Assembly: GCA_958450365.1 (NCBI GenBank)
Contig: CAUEEP010000733.1
Location: 930,001 to 994,000 of the forward strand
DNA length: 64,000 nt
DNA from: Mesorhabditis belari
Taxonomy: Eukaryota; Nematoda; Chromadorea; Rhabditida; Rhabditidae
Reading direction: 5' to 3'
Made by a program: the position numbers and the translations under genes. The notes under the pieces are model-generated. The model saw nothing but the letters and a program-made list of their open reading frames with translations. It searched no databases and was not told the origin of the DNA. This document shows, one piece after another, positions 11,660-22,700 of the stretch; position 1 is the first letter of the stretch, and each line of letters opens with the position of its first letter.

Positions 11660-12060
11660 GATCCTTTCAAGTATGGCAAGAAAAAGTCTCCGGGACGTCA
11701 TCGAAAGTTCACGGTCCGCGCTGAACGGCATAAGGGACGTCTGTTGTCGAATTCGGTGATGTCGCTACAGGACGCCATGGTACAAATTGGAGCTCCCTTC
11801 CATAAAAGCACTCTTTCTCGAGCCATCAAGTGTTACATCCGTTACATCAAAAGAGCAGCCATGAAGAAAGCACCAAAACTGAAGCCGGCACACAAAGAAA
11901 AAAGGATGTCTTGGGCCCGGGATCACAACACGATGGCAAAGTAAACTTTTGCCTTGAGTTGTTCTCTCTTCTTTATAGGCCACTTCAGCGATGGAAAAAT
12001 TAATTTGGATGTCCGGCGGCAACAAGTACTATTGGCACGATTGGGGCATGCTTTGGGCGT
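11660..12060 (+). mobile_element. Tc1-like transposase relic
   Basis: About 95 codons match the N-terminal helix-turn-helix region of Tc1/Tc3-type transposases: KSPGRHRKFTVRAERHKGRL, then KSTLSRAIK, then KPAHKEKRMSWARDH. After a short intron-like gap the typical post-catalytic pattern SDGKINLD / GGNKYYWHDW appears but split between frames. No terminal inverted repeats and no downstream catalytic motifs are visible, so this is a degraded fragment. Confidence 0.65.
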
Positions 12061-12079
12061 CGACTTCCTGTGCTATTTT

Positions 12080-12876
12080 ATACGATTTTTCGTACGGTTC
12101 ACTTTCTGATGATATTGGTTTCTTTGATTCAATCATCATCGAGGGTGATCCCCTTGATCAATTCTTTGTCAGTCAAGGATTGCACTTCTTTGGAAACACT
12201 TTTAGCAGGTTTGAAAATTAAAGATTACAAACTTTCTATTCCGATTTCAGCCTGATAACCATCATTTTCACTTGATGGACAAAAAGCGAAAATTCTTCTG
12301 TCAAAATCACTCCAATCAACACAAATTTTATTTCGAATAAGAAAAATAACTCGATTTCGAGTATAAAAATAAATATGAAGCACTGTGGATTATAAATTCA
12401 ATTCAGCTGTTTGTTTCTGTTCCAATTTTTCACCAAAATGTCTGACTCGGAACTTGAGCTATGTGTTAGATAAACACATTTGAATTGAATGGTTGGATCG
12501 CTAAATCAAGCTTAATATACGAATTCTGTGCCTTGCGAGTGCGTTTTCTAAAACGTAAGCTAAAATTAAACTCTTTTAGCTCAGTTTTTCAGATGAAACT
12601 TAATACAAAATCATTGAAATTTCGAGATTTCCTTTTATGTGCAATTTTCAAAGTTTAAATCTCAAAAGATCTTTATGAGTACCTTTTTTCTTTTTCTGGA
12701 AACACTTCTTAGAAAATACCAAGGTTTTTCCCTTACACGTGACAGAAAAATGTACTTTTAGTCAAAAACTCACGAGATTTTACTAAAGAAATTCCCACAA
12801 AAATCAACGATTAAAAAGCTGCGTAGAGAAAGTGTCTCTTTGACTCAAAGGATTCGGTTGAATATTCAATTCAACA
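12080..12876. other. Intergenic
   Basis: No coherent gene. An open stretch at 12120-12221 (GDPLDQFFVSQGLHFFGN) cannot be assigned. The rest is AT-rich. Confidence 0.3.
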
Positions 12877-14061
12877 ATGAAACAGTTCTGGATCCGATAC
12901 TTGGATCTTTTCCAAGTTCTTTTCGGGGTTATTCTTTTAACGAGTGAGTTGAGATTTCAGTAAATGAGCCAAGGATTTTCAGCGATCAATGAGGTATCGG
13001 CCATCATTTGTAAACAGAAATTCACGCTGGTGTCAAATGCGACCGATTTTGCTGATGAGGATTTTGGGAACACGACGATTGCTTGGCTTAACACGGCGTC
13101 TTCAGTGGTGAGACTTTTTATTAAACTTTTTTGGAGGTTTAGATCTATTAGGTTGATGCATAAGTCTTTTCTTTCCTTTTTTGATGCATAAGTCTTTTCG
13201 TTCCTTTTCGTACTGCCGCTTAAAACCAACAAATGCACCAATTGAACTACGGTTGATTTCATTAGAAAAACCAATTATTTTTCTGCAAGATAACATTAAA
13301 ACGGGTTTAAAAATATTTAATGCCTGGATTTTCTTGAGAGTATGAAGTCGGGTAGTCAAAAAGGGCTAACTCGATGATGCGGTTTAGACACCTTAGCTAA
13401 AGAAAACCTATCTTCGTGTCAATAGATAAAAGATAGAGAGAAAAAACGTTTGATATTTCGCCAAAATTTCAGAGAAATTCATTCAGCCAATTTTTCCGTA
13501 GAGTTTTTTATAGATTTTTACGAAAAAGGCGTTTTTCACTCTCGAATTTGCTTGAAAGTGAACCGAAATTGATTTAAAAAGATGGAAATTGAACAAAAAA
13601 ACACTTTTTTTATAGAGCAAACTATAGATTAATTGGTGAATTTGTTACTTTTTAATAGAAGTACGAAAAAAACGAAAAGACTTATGCATCAACCTAATAT
13701 CTTGGTTTTTAGTTAAATCTAACCAACACTGATCTGGACTTGTCATACCAGATCTAGCTCAGCTTTGTTTGGCACTGGTCTTGATCTGGCCTACTTCCTA
13801 GTCTTCCTTGCCTGCTCGTTCAGAATTTGAATGTCGACTAAATAATTTGAAATTTTTGTTCTTTAGTCAATCGTCTTGAGCCTCCCACTCACCACAATCG
13901 CTGGCTACTTTTCGGCGACGAATGATCGATTGACATTTCCGATCAGGTAAAGTCTGAAATCAATCAGTTTTCATTCACATTTCAGATTACTGGCTTTTGG
14001 CGAGAATCTGAGCAAGTTTTTCTTGTTTTATTCTATGGATTGCCTAGTCTCTGCCAGATGA
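12877..14061 (+). pseudogene. SLC46/MFS-like transporter 5' fragment
   Basis: The exons give a first membrane helix (FQVLFGVILL), then ICKQKFTLVSN and WLNTASSV, and after a long intron SIVLSLPLTTIAGYF followed by LTFPIRLLAFGENL. The pattern of a cysteine-rich first loop, W-N-T-A and a conserved second helix resembles SLC46 (proton-coupled folate transporter type) major facilitator proteins. Only about two helices are present before a stop at 14059-14061, against the usual 11-12. The long intron contains a MITE (13148-13697). What follows is a different membrane family, so this looks like a truncated transporter gene. Confidence 0.45.
13148..13697. mobile_element. Mariner-type MITE, copy 1
   Basis: Non-coding element of 550 bp between TA dinucleotides. 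The ends are TTAGGTTGATGCATAAGTCT and its complement. A second copy lies in opposite orientation at 15036-15556. This copy has an extra partial terminus: TGATGCATAAGTCTTTTC occurs twice within its first 50 bases, which accounts for most of its greater length. Confidence 0.85.
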
Positions 14062-14254
14062 CAAATCTCAACATTCAGTGAGTTTAACTAACAAGGAAAA
14101 AAAAGGCCAGCTGGCTGAACCGGCCAAATGCTATGTGACCTATACCATTCGACGCAGACATTTATACTGATTCCGAATATATCTTCCATTTTTGTTAAAT
14201 GTTAATCTGCCAGGAGTTATAAGCGTCTAAAGTTTTGTTAGAGCTTTGAAAATG

Positions 14255-14345
14255 TGGGTCTTAGCGGCCTCCATGCGTGCCCAATTCGGTGCAGCCAATT
14301 CGGTGGTATAGCATTCGTTTCCAGGACGAGACCTCACAAGTTGGA
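14255..14345 (+). repeat. tRNA-like sequence (Pol III A/B-box cassette)
   Basis: Contains a D-arm-like segment (CGGTGGTATAGCATTCG), a possible anticodon arm with CCA in the loop (TCGTTTCCAGGACGA) and a weak B box (AGTTGGACCCC). Acceptor-stem pairing is poor, so it is a tRNA-derived repeat or pseudogene rather than a tRNA gene. It lies between the transporter fragment and the receptor fragment. Confidence 0.35.
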
Positions 14346-14460
14346 CCCCACTATGGATTTTTCTTTTGCTTTTTTCAAGAAGTGCTGACTAGTGTTCTTT
14401 GTACAGTGTTCAGCCAGTTGACCTCCCATTATAAGAATTAGAATAACTTTTTCTTTTCAG

Positions 14461-16191
14461 ATGCCCATCATTTGTTGTTATCTCTTATTCCTGGTTCATC
14501 CGTAATATTTCCCAATACGCTTTTTTCGATTCCGCTCAATATTGTCAGTTGATGATCTCTGTGAGGTAATTGATAAAAACAAACTTTTAAACCAAGTTCT
14601 GAACAAATGAAAACGTTGATTCATCCTTTTAGCCGCTTCTTTGCCGTTGCCTCTAACGGGCTCTATTTCCATTCAACTCTCCGTTTTCCTTGGGCTCAAT
14701 TCTTGATCCCCTTTTTAATTGGTGGCGGTTTTCGAAAACTCTTTGCATGGATTTTCTCAGCTGCTCGTGACACATCATATCTGCAAATTTTCGTTTTCTC
14801 TACCCCATATTTTATGCAATGCTCAATGGATTTAGTCACTAATCGAAGAATGAAAACAGTAAGACCACAAATACAAAGCTCAAACCAAATTCTCAGCTGA
14901 AACGAAGCGAAAAAACGACCAAAGCAGAAAATTTGCTAATGACTCAGGTGAGAAAAAGAGGTTTCTCAGAAAATTTTTGCAACTACAATAAACGAATAGT
15001 CAAAAGGCTAATAGTAAGGAGTATTAGGCAATGTATTAGGTTGATGCATAAGTCTTTTCGTTTTTTTCGTACTTCTGTTAAAAAGTAACAAATTCACCAA
15101 TTAATCTATAGTTTGCTCTATAAAAAAAGTGTTTTTTTGTTCAATTTCCATCTTTTTAAATCAATTTCGGTTCACTTTCAAGCAAATTCGAGAGTGAAAA
15201 ACGCCTTTTTCGTAAAAATCTATAAAAAACTCTACGGAAAAATTGGCTGAATGAATTTCTCTGAAATTTTGGCGAAATATCAAACGTTTTTTTTCTCTAT
15301 CTTTTATCTATTGACACGAAGATAGGTTTTCTTTAGCTAAGGTGTCTAAACCGCATCATCGAGTTAGCCCTTTTTGACTACCCGACTTCATACTCTCAAG
15401 AAAATCCAGGCATTAAATATTTTTAAACCCGTTTTAATGTTATTTTGCAGAAAAATAATTGGTTTTTCTAATGAAATCAACCGTAGTTTAATTGGTGCAT
15501 TTGTTGGCTTGAAACGGCAGACGAAAAGGAACGAAAAGACTTATGCATCAACCTAATATTTTCACATATTTCTTCATGGAATATGAATGCAAAGATATCA
15601 ATATTGAAAGTCTTCATTTCATATTGTAGCGGAACAAAAGTCAAATAGTAACCCAGTTCAGCAACTACAAAACAAAAATCTTGTATTTCCAAGGTCCAGG
15701 GCTTTAAAATTATCAGGTGAAACTGGGCTTTAGTTAGTTTTGGGCTGATTCAAATACTTTTTGTGCACTAAGCCAAACCAGGCACAACTCTAACTAGTCC
15801 TGGCCGATTCTCGAACATCCTGACTCACCTCCAAGAGACTTAATCTAACCTCCAAGAGATCAATGGATAACGTTTCTGTTTCCTTTTCAGATGTTGTTCA
15901 GCTCGGGCTACGCATTAACCATCACAATTTTCGGCTGGATCATCCAGATCATTGTCCAATTCTTCTTTGGCATCCATGTCCAATCACTTCTCACAACTCT
16001 TCTCAGTTTTAATCGATATTTTCTCTTCTTCTTTGTGAACAGGTAAAATTTATATTTTTCAGCTATATTCTATATTTAGTGCAATCAGTTCTCTGTGTTT
16101 CCGGAAAAGACGAGAAAAAATTCGAGCTTTCCTAACAGCGACAAATCACACAACCACCACTGGGCCGTCGACCTCAAATTGGAACTCATAG
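14461..16191 (+). pseudogene. Serpentine 7TM chemoreceptor, C-terminal two thirds
   Basis: Exons encode helix 2-3 sequence (SFVVISYSWFIRNISQYAFF, QLMISVSRFFAVAS), a helix 4-5 block (FPWAQFLIPFLIGGGF, YLQIFVFSTPY), a basic third intracellular loop (KRSEKTTKAENLLMTQ), helix 6 (GYALTITIFGWIIQI) and a helix 7 end (SFNRYFLFFFVN) with a basic and Ser/Thr-rich tail. This is typical of nematode serpentine receptor families (srv/srx-like; I cannot choose). The first helix and N-terminus are not found, which is why it is called a fragment. The intron before helix 6 carries MITE copy 2. Confidence 0.55.
15036..15556. mobile_element. Mariner-type MITE, copy 2 (inverted)
   Basis: 521-bp copy of the 13148-13697 element in opposite orientation, with the same ends and flanking TA. 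The pair forms inverted repeats about 1.3 kb apart and could pair in a transcript. Confidence 0.85.
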
Positions 16192-16553
16192 ATTTTATTG
16201 CAAAATAGATTTTCGAATGGATACAGAAAAAAATAAACATTTGGATATTATGCAAAAAATTTTATCGCCTTTATCAAAGCCAATTGTTCATCTGAAACTA
16301 GAGAGGCTGGTTGACAAGAATGACAATCGATTGACCAGTTGAACCTAAAATTGAACTCTTTTCGATTCAAAGGTTCTCGTTCATTAACAATTTAAGAAAG
16401 AATTACTGTAAAAGTTTGTAGTAATGATCATTCAAGTTATTGAAAGTGAAGATTTACTTCTGCAGAGAAAAACCCATTCGACTGAGGTGGGAATTTTCGA
16501 GATCAATGCAAAATAGTCACCGTATGAAGCAGCTCAATAAAGCTTTTTCATGA
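16192..16553. other. Intergenic
   Basis: AT-rich, with AATAAA near 16231 suitable for the receptor fragment. No gene seen. Confidence 0.35.
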
Positions 16554-16564
16554 GTGCCAAAACG

Positions 16565-16685
16565 GGCTGTGCCAAAACAGCGCCGCTCAAAACCGCGACG
16601 CCCAAAACCGCGCCGCCCAAAACCGCGCCGCCCAAAACCGCGCCGCCCAAAACCGCGCCGCCCAAAACCGCGCCAATGCAAAAAC
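16565..16685 (+). repeat. 15-bp minisatellite inside a short open frame
   Basis: Unit CCCAAAACCGCGCCG, five near-perfect copies with degenerate flanking units. As the period is a multiple of three it is open on the plus strand from an ATG at 16554 and encodes K-P-R-R-P repeats. It is GC-rich against an AT-rich background. Whether it is translated is unknown. Confidence 0.8.
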
Positions 16686-16935
16686 GCCCAAAACAGCGAC
16701 GATCAAAAAAAATTATGTTCTAGATTTTTGCGTTTGCTTTTTCTTTGCTGTTTTTAACTTTTTCTGTCCACTTTTTGTGTTTTTAGGGTAAAAAAAGGCG
16801 GAGAATCCGATTTTTTTAAGCTTTACGCATAGAAACTTGCGATAGCGCTTATTAAAGTGATTTTAACCAAAAATAACAAACTTTTTCCTTTCACGGCCTG
16901 TTTTTTAACGTTTTCACTAACTTTTTATTTTTGAA

Positions 16936-17192
16936 GGTAACAAAGCAATCTGAAACTGAACGAGGCCTTGCTGTATACTCATCATCGTCGTCTTATCATC
17001 ACAGACCGACGTGAAATTTTGAGGTATATTTTATCAGCTTTATGGGTGTGTGACTTAATATTTGATTCGCCTAGCCATTTAGCATTTTCATTTTGCAGGT
17101 AATCAGTCAGCCACAATCAGAAATCGAGCGAGGCGCTGCTGCGTGTTTCAAAAGGACAAACGTGGCGGTTAAGGTATATTTTATCAGCTTTG
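16936..17192 (+). repeat. Tandem exon-like duplication upstream of the FLYWCH exons
   Basis: Two units (about 16936-17050 and 17099-17210) share GTAA..AATC.GAAA..GAGCGAGGC..GCTG and are each followed by GGTATATTTTATCAGCTTT. They look like a duplicated exon plus donor site. The reading frame into the FLYWCH exon could not be fixed. Confidence 0.4.
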
Positions 17193-17275
17193 TGTTAATA
17201 TGGTTTGTTGATTTATGATTTTATGGTTTGTTAACATAGTTTCACGGTTTGGTAGTTATTAATTTATTTTTCTAG

Positions 17276-17464
17276 GCAGAATAACAAGCCAAAAAGGACG
17301 GTCACTGATTTACGACTCAGATGGATTCGAATATCGAAAGGACAAAGCACTTAAATGCGGTGTACTTTTGTGTTATGGGTAAGGGAAGTATAATTTATCT
17401 TGTAATACCCAGTTCTGTTTCTTTTAGGTGTTCAAAGGCGAAATGTCGGAGATTTTCCCATTAA
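17276..17464 (+). CDS. FLYWCH-type zinc finger protein, last two exons
   Basis: Two exons (17276-17378 and 17428-17464) join to give a FLYWCH pattern: TSQKGRSLIYDSDGFEYRKD, then CGVLLCYGCSKAKCRRFSH and a stop. The family consensus is a Gly/Leu start, Y-x-Y/F-x-R, W-x-C and C-x-A; here the usual W before the middle Cys is replaced by Leu. FLYWCH fingers occur in nematode transcription regulators and in Mutator-like transposases. Neither is confirmed here as no transposase core follows. The upstream exons are unresolved. Confidence 0.5.
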
Positions 17465-17856
17465 CTCAAGTTTTTCAAAGAATTTCAAAAATAAGTAATC
17501 AACTTTTCTTTGTAAACATTCATCAAGAAGTGATTTTTTTCCTGATCGATTTTTTCCTAAGAGTTTTCTTGCATCAGATTGTTGAAAAACTTCAGCTCGT
17601 AATTCGTTTGGAAGTGTCAGAAAGGGAAATCGTGAAAGTTTCTACTAAAAATTCGCATTACTGAATGATTTTAGTGAAAAAAAAAAGTACGAAGCCGATT
17701 AAAAAATAAAAAATAATTTCCTTACGCAAAAATTCACTCCCTATATAAATGCGACCAAAAGACATTTTTTCATGATTCTTACTTCTCGCTAAAGGGAGTG
17801 ATTCACTGGCTACAGGTGAGTTCATCAGTTAGCTACAGTTCCCCAATTTTTCTAGT
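17465..17856. other. Intergenic, upstream of the ApoL-like gene
   Basis: Contains a run of open frame in a shadow phase but no splice-supported gene. A TATATAAATG motif at about 17743 followed by TACTTCTCG could be a core promoter for the ApoL-like gene. An acceptor TTTTCTAG directly before the ATG at 17857 could serve spliced leader or a 5'UTR intron. Confidence 0.35.
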
Positions 17857-19550
17857 ATGTTAAATCCGGAATCCGTTGCTCGTCACGATGCAATCAAGCG
17901 ACAATTTGTCACGCAGCTCAATGACAATTGCGAAAAGTTGAGGATATTAGGAACAAAGGTAGGAAAATTCAGTATTGGGCTGATTTGTTGGAACTTTGTA
18001 AAGTATCCAAGTTTTTTTTCAGTTATGCAAGACTGGCAAAGGGATTATCGCGATCGAACTGGCCACCAATTTGTCCGGAGCGGGAATTGGAGGCGTAGCT
18101 GCAGCTGGTGTACTAATAACAATCATCACCGGTGGCACGGCTATTCCAGGTCTTTTAAATTAGATCTTACCAGATTTGCAAAATAAAATCTATTTTGAGT
18201 CGAATAAGTGTCACGCTTTAGTCGCAATCCTGGGCGCAACCGCATTTGGCGTTGGCGTGGCTGGGGCTGGAGCGGGTGTTGGCGGAATTTTGACTGATAA
18301 GGTAAAAATCCATCAAAAAAAGCATGAATCACTCTTTTTTTCAGTTTGCTGGGTCAAAAGAAATTATCGAAATTTACGAAAACATCTCAAATGCTTTGCA
18401 AGGGTATAGTGAACAAATCGCAGTCATCGAAAATGATATACTAGAACGAACGCGGCTTAGAATTGAAAACACAAATAAGACGGGATTGGTGAGTTGAGGG
18501 AGTTGATGATTTGTTTAGGTGATACGATTTTCAGGCATCATTTTTGGGTTTAGCCGGAAAATTGGTGCCGATGAGCGAGCTGGGAGCAATCGTCGTGAAA
18601 AAAACCGGAGAAGTGGCCGGAATTTTTGTAAGTCTTGTAAACAAAAATAGCGTTTATAAGATAGTTTCAAGACTTTAAAACAAAAGATAAACTAAACTAA
18701 ACTACTGTACTTGAACTCATTTTTTGTAGGCTCTTCGAGTGGCCGGTGATGTGGCTGAGGCGGGAGCGCAAATGGCGGCTCGAAACGTTTTCGCTATAAC
18801 TTCTGCACTCATTGGTGGTAGGTGGATCAATCAGCGAACTTGCTTTTTTCGAGCATTACAATTTGATTACTGTAAAAGTACTTTCTTTACTGTAAAAGTA
18901 CTTTGATTACTGTAAAAGTACTTTGATTACTGTAAAAGTACTTGGATAAAAGTCTCACCATCAAACTAAATTAATGGCGGTGGCTACATTGCGGCAAATT
19001 TTTTGCGCAACTCGCCATAACTTTGTTCTAAGTGGGGCAACGTTTATGATTTTGGTATCATTTTGTAGATCTCAACGAGTGCAACAAAATGACACTAAAA
19101 TGCTAAAGATTGACCTACTTAGAAGAAAGTTATAGCGAGTGGCGCAAAATTTGGCCCAAGTTAATGAGTCTACTGAGCGTTTGTGTTTCTTTTAGCTTTC
19201 TATATAAAAACTGTTTATTTGAATAGTATAATTGTATTTAAAAGACAACTATTTCCCTATTAGATCATCAATTTCAGTAGTAGGCGACTCAGCTTTGGCT
19301 GCCTGGAATATTTACCGTTTTCGAAACTCTCCGAGCCCGAAAGCGAAAACACTTCAAACGGTGAAAAATCTTAAATTTCTTTTTTAAAGAGTTTTCAGAA
19401 AATTGAGAATTTCGGGCTTTTGCAAGAGTTGATCGAAAATGATGTCGAGAGAAGGAAAATCGTCACCCACCTCCTCACCTTTCCCTATGAACCCCAATTC
19501 AATGCATTTTTTGACCTAACTCCAACTGATTTCAATTACATTTTCTCGTA
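17857..19550 (+). CDS. Apolipoprotein-L-like protein
   Basis: Eight exons with consensus splice sites and consistent phase (17857-17958, 18023-18149, 18222-18301, 18345-18488, 18535-18627, 18730-18817, 19278-19360, 19399-19550) give roughly 285 residues. The core has two glycine/alanine-rich amphipathic helices (LSGAGIGGVAAAGVLI; ATAFGVGVAGAGAGVGGIL) followed by helical sequence, and later SALAAWNIYRFRNSPSPKAK. This order matches the APOL family, where a glycine-rich membrane-inserting hairpin lies upstream of a helix ending in a similar D-x-x-x-L-V-Y-x-S-x-D-L stretch. APOL proteins insert into membranes, some forming channels and APOL3 acting on bacterial membranes. No signal peptide is visible, suggesting an intracellular protein. 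AATAAA at about 19577. The next gene, a GBP-like GTPase, starts 171 bp downstream on the same strand. Confidence 0.75.
18863..18955 (+). repeat. 20-bp tandem repeat in an ApoL-gene intron
   Basis: About four copies of GATTACTGTAAAAGTACTTT, one with an altered start (CTTTACTG). The unit contains the imperfect palindrome AAAGTACTTT. Confidence 0.85.
18970..19175. repeat. Dispersed hairpin repeat, copy 2
   Basis: Inverted halves (CGCCATAACTTTGTTCTAAG versus CTTAGAAGAAAGTTATAGCG) around CATTTTGTAGATC and CAAAATGACACT. Related to 8563-8715. It sits in the longest intron of the ApoL-like gene. Confidence 0.65.
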
Positions 19551-19721
19551 AAAATTGACTAAATTTCAAATTTATCTAATAAACGTAATTTTACGGTTTT
19601 TATTTTACTTGTTATTGGTTAGCTTCCGATTTTCTATTCGAATCTCTCGAAAACTGATTTTTTTTTGTTACTATAAGAAAGTTCAGTTCAAATACAACTC
19701 ACCGAAGAATTTTGTTTAAAA

Positions 19722-22700
19722 ATGCTTAAAGTAAGGCTTTTCATCAAAATTTGTCTAACACAAAATTTCAGATTTACAAATTCGAAAAGGACAAAGAATC
19801 AAACCAAGAAAAACCGATCTTCTACCACGAGAATCTCACGAAAATTATGGAAAAAGTCGGCGATAGAAAGGTTTTCGAATTTGATTCCATTTCAGCTGAT
19901 TGAAAAATGAATTTCCGGTTATTTTGGTGAGCATCTTTGGAATACGAAGGTCAGGAAAAAGCTTACTGCTGGAATTCATCAGAACTGAATTGGACGAACC
20001 GGGGGCTCTTAGGGATCCAAAAACAGTGATCGGGTTTGTGTTTCGTTTAGCATTTTACAGTAGAGTACTGTGCATTTCTCTATGATTTATTGGGTTTCAT
20101 TTTATCATCTGAATAAATTCTCATTAATACTACCTTTGCTTTACAGTGGCCCGATGTGCATTCCGTTCATTGATGGAAAAGAGACGGGAACGAAAGGCAT
20201 CGAGTTTTTCTCGGAACCGATTCCATTTGTCAACGATTTGGGAGAAGAGGTTCAGTAAAATTGGATACAATAGTCCATTAGAAAATCAAAAAACATAAAA
20301 AGGATTGTAAAACCGTAAAATATAAGATTTGCAGACAGCAGACACAATGATTTTTTCAGTGTTTTCTTCTGCTCGTCGATTCGAAAGGTTTTTTCGACTA
20401 CGAGGCCTCGGCAAAGGAGATTTTTCACACAAATGCCATTCTTAATCTATACGCCAACATTTTGGTAAGAATTTTAAGAAAATTGAAACAATTCCAATCT
20501 AGATTTACAATGTTTCCGAAATCAATCAAACTGATGTGAAAACTTTTACGCTAAATGTCTCAAAAAGTGGCACCGATCTCGCGTTGGCTGAAGAAAAAGA
20601 TGATAAGCCGGTTCGTTATTTGAAAAAGTTGACTTTGATTTGGGCAAACTGATTTAGATTTTGATCTTTTGCGAGAGAAATTCGAGAGGAGAAGTGACTG
20701 GTTATCTTCCGAATGAATTTCAAGAAAGAGTTTGCATAGAATTGCACTTTTAAGAATCGAAATTCTATTTTAGTTTAAATCAAATAGTAAATTAAACCTT
20801 GAAGTGGAAGTGCTTGAGGATAATTTTGGGGAAATTGAGGTAAAGATCAATTAGGATTCAAGTAAAATGCATCATTTCAGAATGTGAGCATTCCAAGTCC
20901 GGGAATGTTCCTTCAACGGGCAAATTATTTCAAGCCGATCACTTTGGGAAATGGAACGGACACGAGTAGGTTATAACAACGAAATCCTGAGCTTATCTTT
21001 TGTTTAGATCTTTAAGTTTTTACTTAATGCTCCAGTTCTAACTAGGGAAAGGCACGAATTTCCTGTGATCTTTCGTTTCCGGACCACATACATCTTACTA
21101 AATCGAGTATGGAGATTCATAATCTAAAATCAAAACTTGTCAAATAAGCTTGCAAAAGCGTCAAAATTGAATTGAAATTTCGAAGATAAGCTTTAAAACG
21201 CGCTTTTCAATCACGGAGATATGAGGACTGATGGCCTAGGTGGATAGTGGAATGGCCTCTCAGTAGTGAGGCCGGGGTTCGGCTCTTGGTTTTTGGTCCC
21301 TTTTCTTTAAATGTAACACTTTACAGGTTTTCTCAAAACTTCAACTTAATTTTTAGGCCTTTGCAAGCTTATTTGACAGAATTTGATTTTAGCTTATGAA
21401 TCTCCATACTTGATTTAGTAAGATGTATGCGGTCCGGAAACGAAAGCTCACGGGAAGTTTGTGCCTTTCCGTAGTCAATCTTGTTAAATAAAATGATAGC
21501 CCAGCTACAGATTACGACCAAATTAGCCAACTTGAACAAGGCTAAATAATTTTATAAATGTACAAAAGCTTAGTTGACGAATACACTGAAAAATTCATTG
21601 ATGGAGTCCTGGCTTTGAAGGATCTTATCATTCACAAAGCAAAAAGAATGCCAGGAAAAAGTTTGCACGATTTCCGGGCATTTTGCGAGGTTTGTGGATT
21701 TCGTTCAAAAATTGAAACTTTTGAATAAGGTGCTCGTTGCGAACGCGGATCGATTTGGGGAAAACGATTTTGACAATCTTCAGGTGAGTGATTTGGTGAG
21801 ACCATGAAGGTTGCGCTAACAAAGCTAAAATTATTTCATACATGGTAAGCAAGAGGTGCATGTAGGACTTAAGTGGCTGGGTTAATCTCATTGTTTAACA
21901 ATGAATACTCACTTACGAGTGAGTAGGCCGATTACAACTTGAAAAATGGATACAAATTGTATGCTAAAACATTAATAGATTGAAACTTTGCCCATAGAGA
22001 ATTATTATTTCGTAAATGGTATGGTTGGAAAATTGCAGATTTTGCAAAAAGGTTGGCAGCGAAAACTTTAGGGAAAACGATTTTGACAATCTGCCTATTA
22101 AAGCGTTAAAAACTTAGCAAAAGAGATTTTTCTCCTCATCAGCCAACCAATCAATCAGGTATTTTAGTTGATTCGTTGCTCAGTGGCAAACATTGCCCTT
22201 CAAAATGGGATCTCAGCTTGGACGAGCGATTTCGCATACGAGAAAAGTGTTCTGGAGACTTGGGTTTAGTTTAACCTCATTCATAAAGTTAACCCAAAAT
22301 TTAGGCAAAGAACTCGAAGTTCGCAGAAATTTTGGAAAAACTGACCGAGATCTTCAAGCAAGCAAAACAGGTGCAATTTTTTTTTCATCTAGCTAACTTC
22401 TTAGCATTCAGATTCATCTCGAGAAACTCCAAATGAAAACAAAGGATTTCGTTTCGGCTGAACAAGCAAGAGCTGAAGAAGAATTGAATGTTTGTTTAAA
22501 AAAAAGAAACTAGTGTATTTGTCATTTCAGAAACAACTAAATAATGCAAAATTGGACTTGGGTCTTATCGGTGTCGAGTCGGAAACGGCAAAATTGATCG
22601 AGAAACGGACAAAGTTGCTGGTTTGTGATTGGATTTTCTAGTAATTTAACTCGGAAAACTTTTCCTTTACAATTTTTAGCAACTTCCTGTGAAAAAGTCT

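Larger units (their letters stand above)
9678..11675 (+). repeat. Segmental duplication, copy B
   Basis: Direct repeat of 3291-5596, shorter mainly because the roughly 310-bp tRNA-like insertion is missing. The right end again lies in the CTAACGAATCATTCG palindrome cluster (11585-11635). Confidence 0.85.

Noticed and set aside
11765..12025. Minus-strand open frame over the Tc1-like relic
   Set aside because: Shadow of the plus-strand transposase fragment, which has clear family motifs.
16565..18955. CRISPR-like arrays at the 15-bp and 20-bp repeats
   Set aside because: Contiguous tandem repeats without unique spacers, in a eukaryotic genome.
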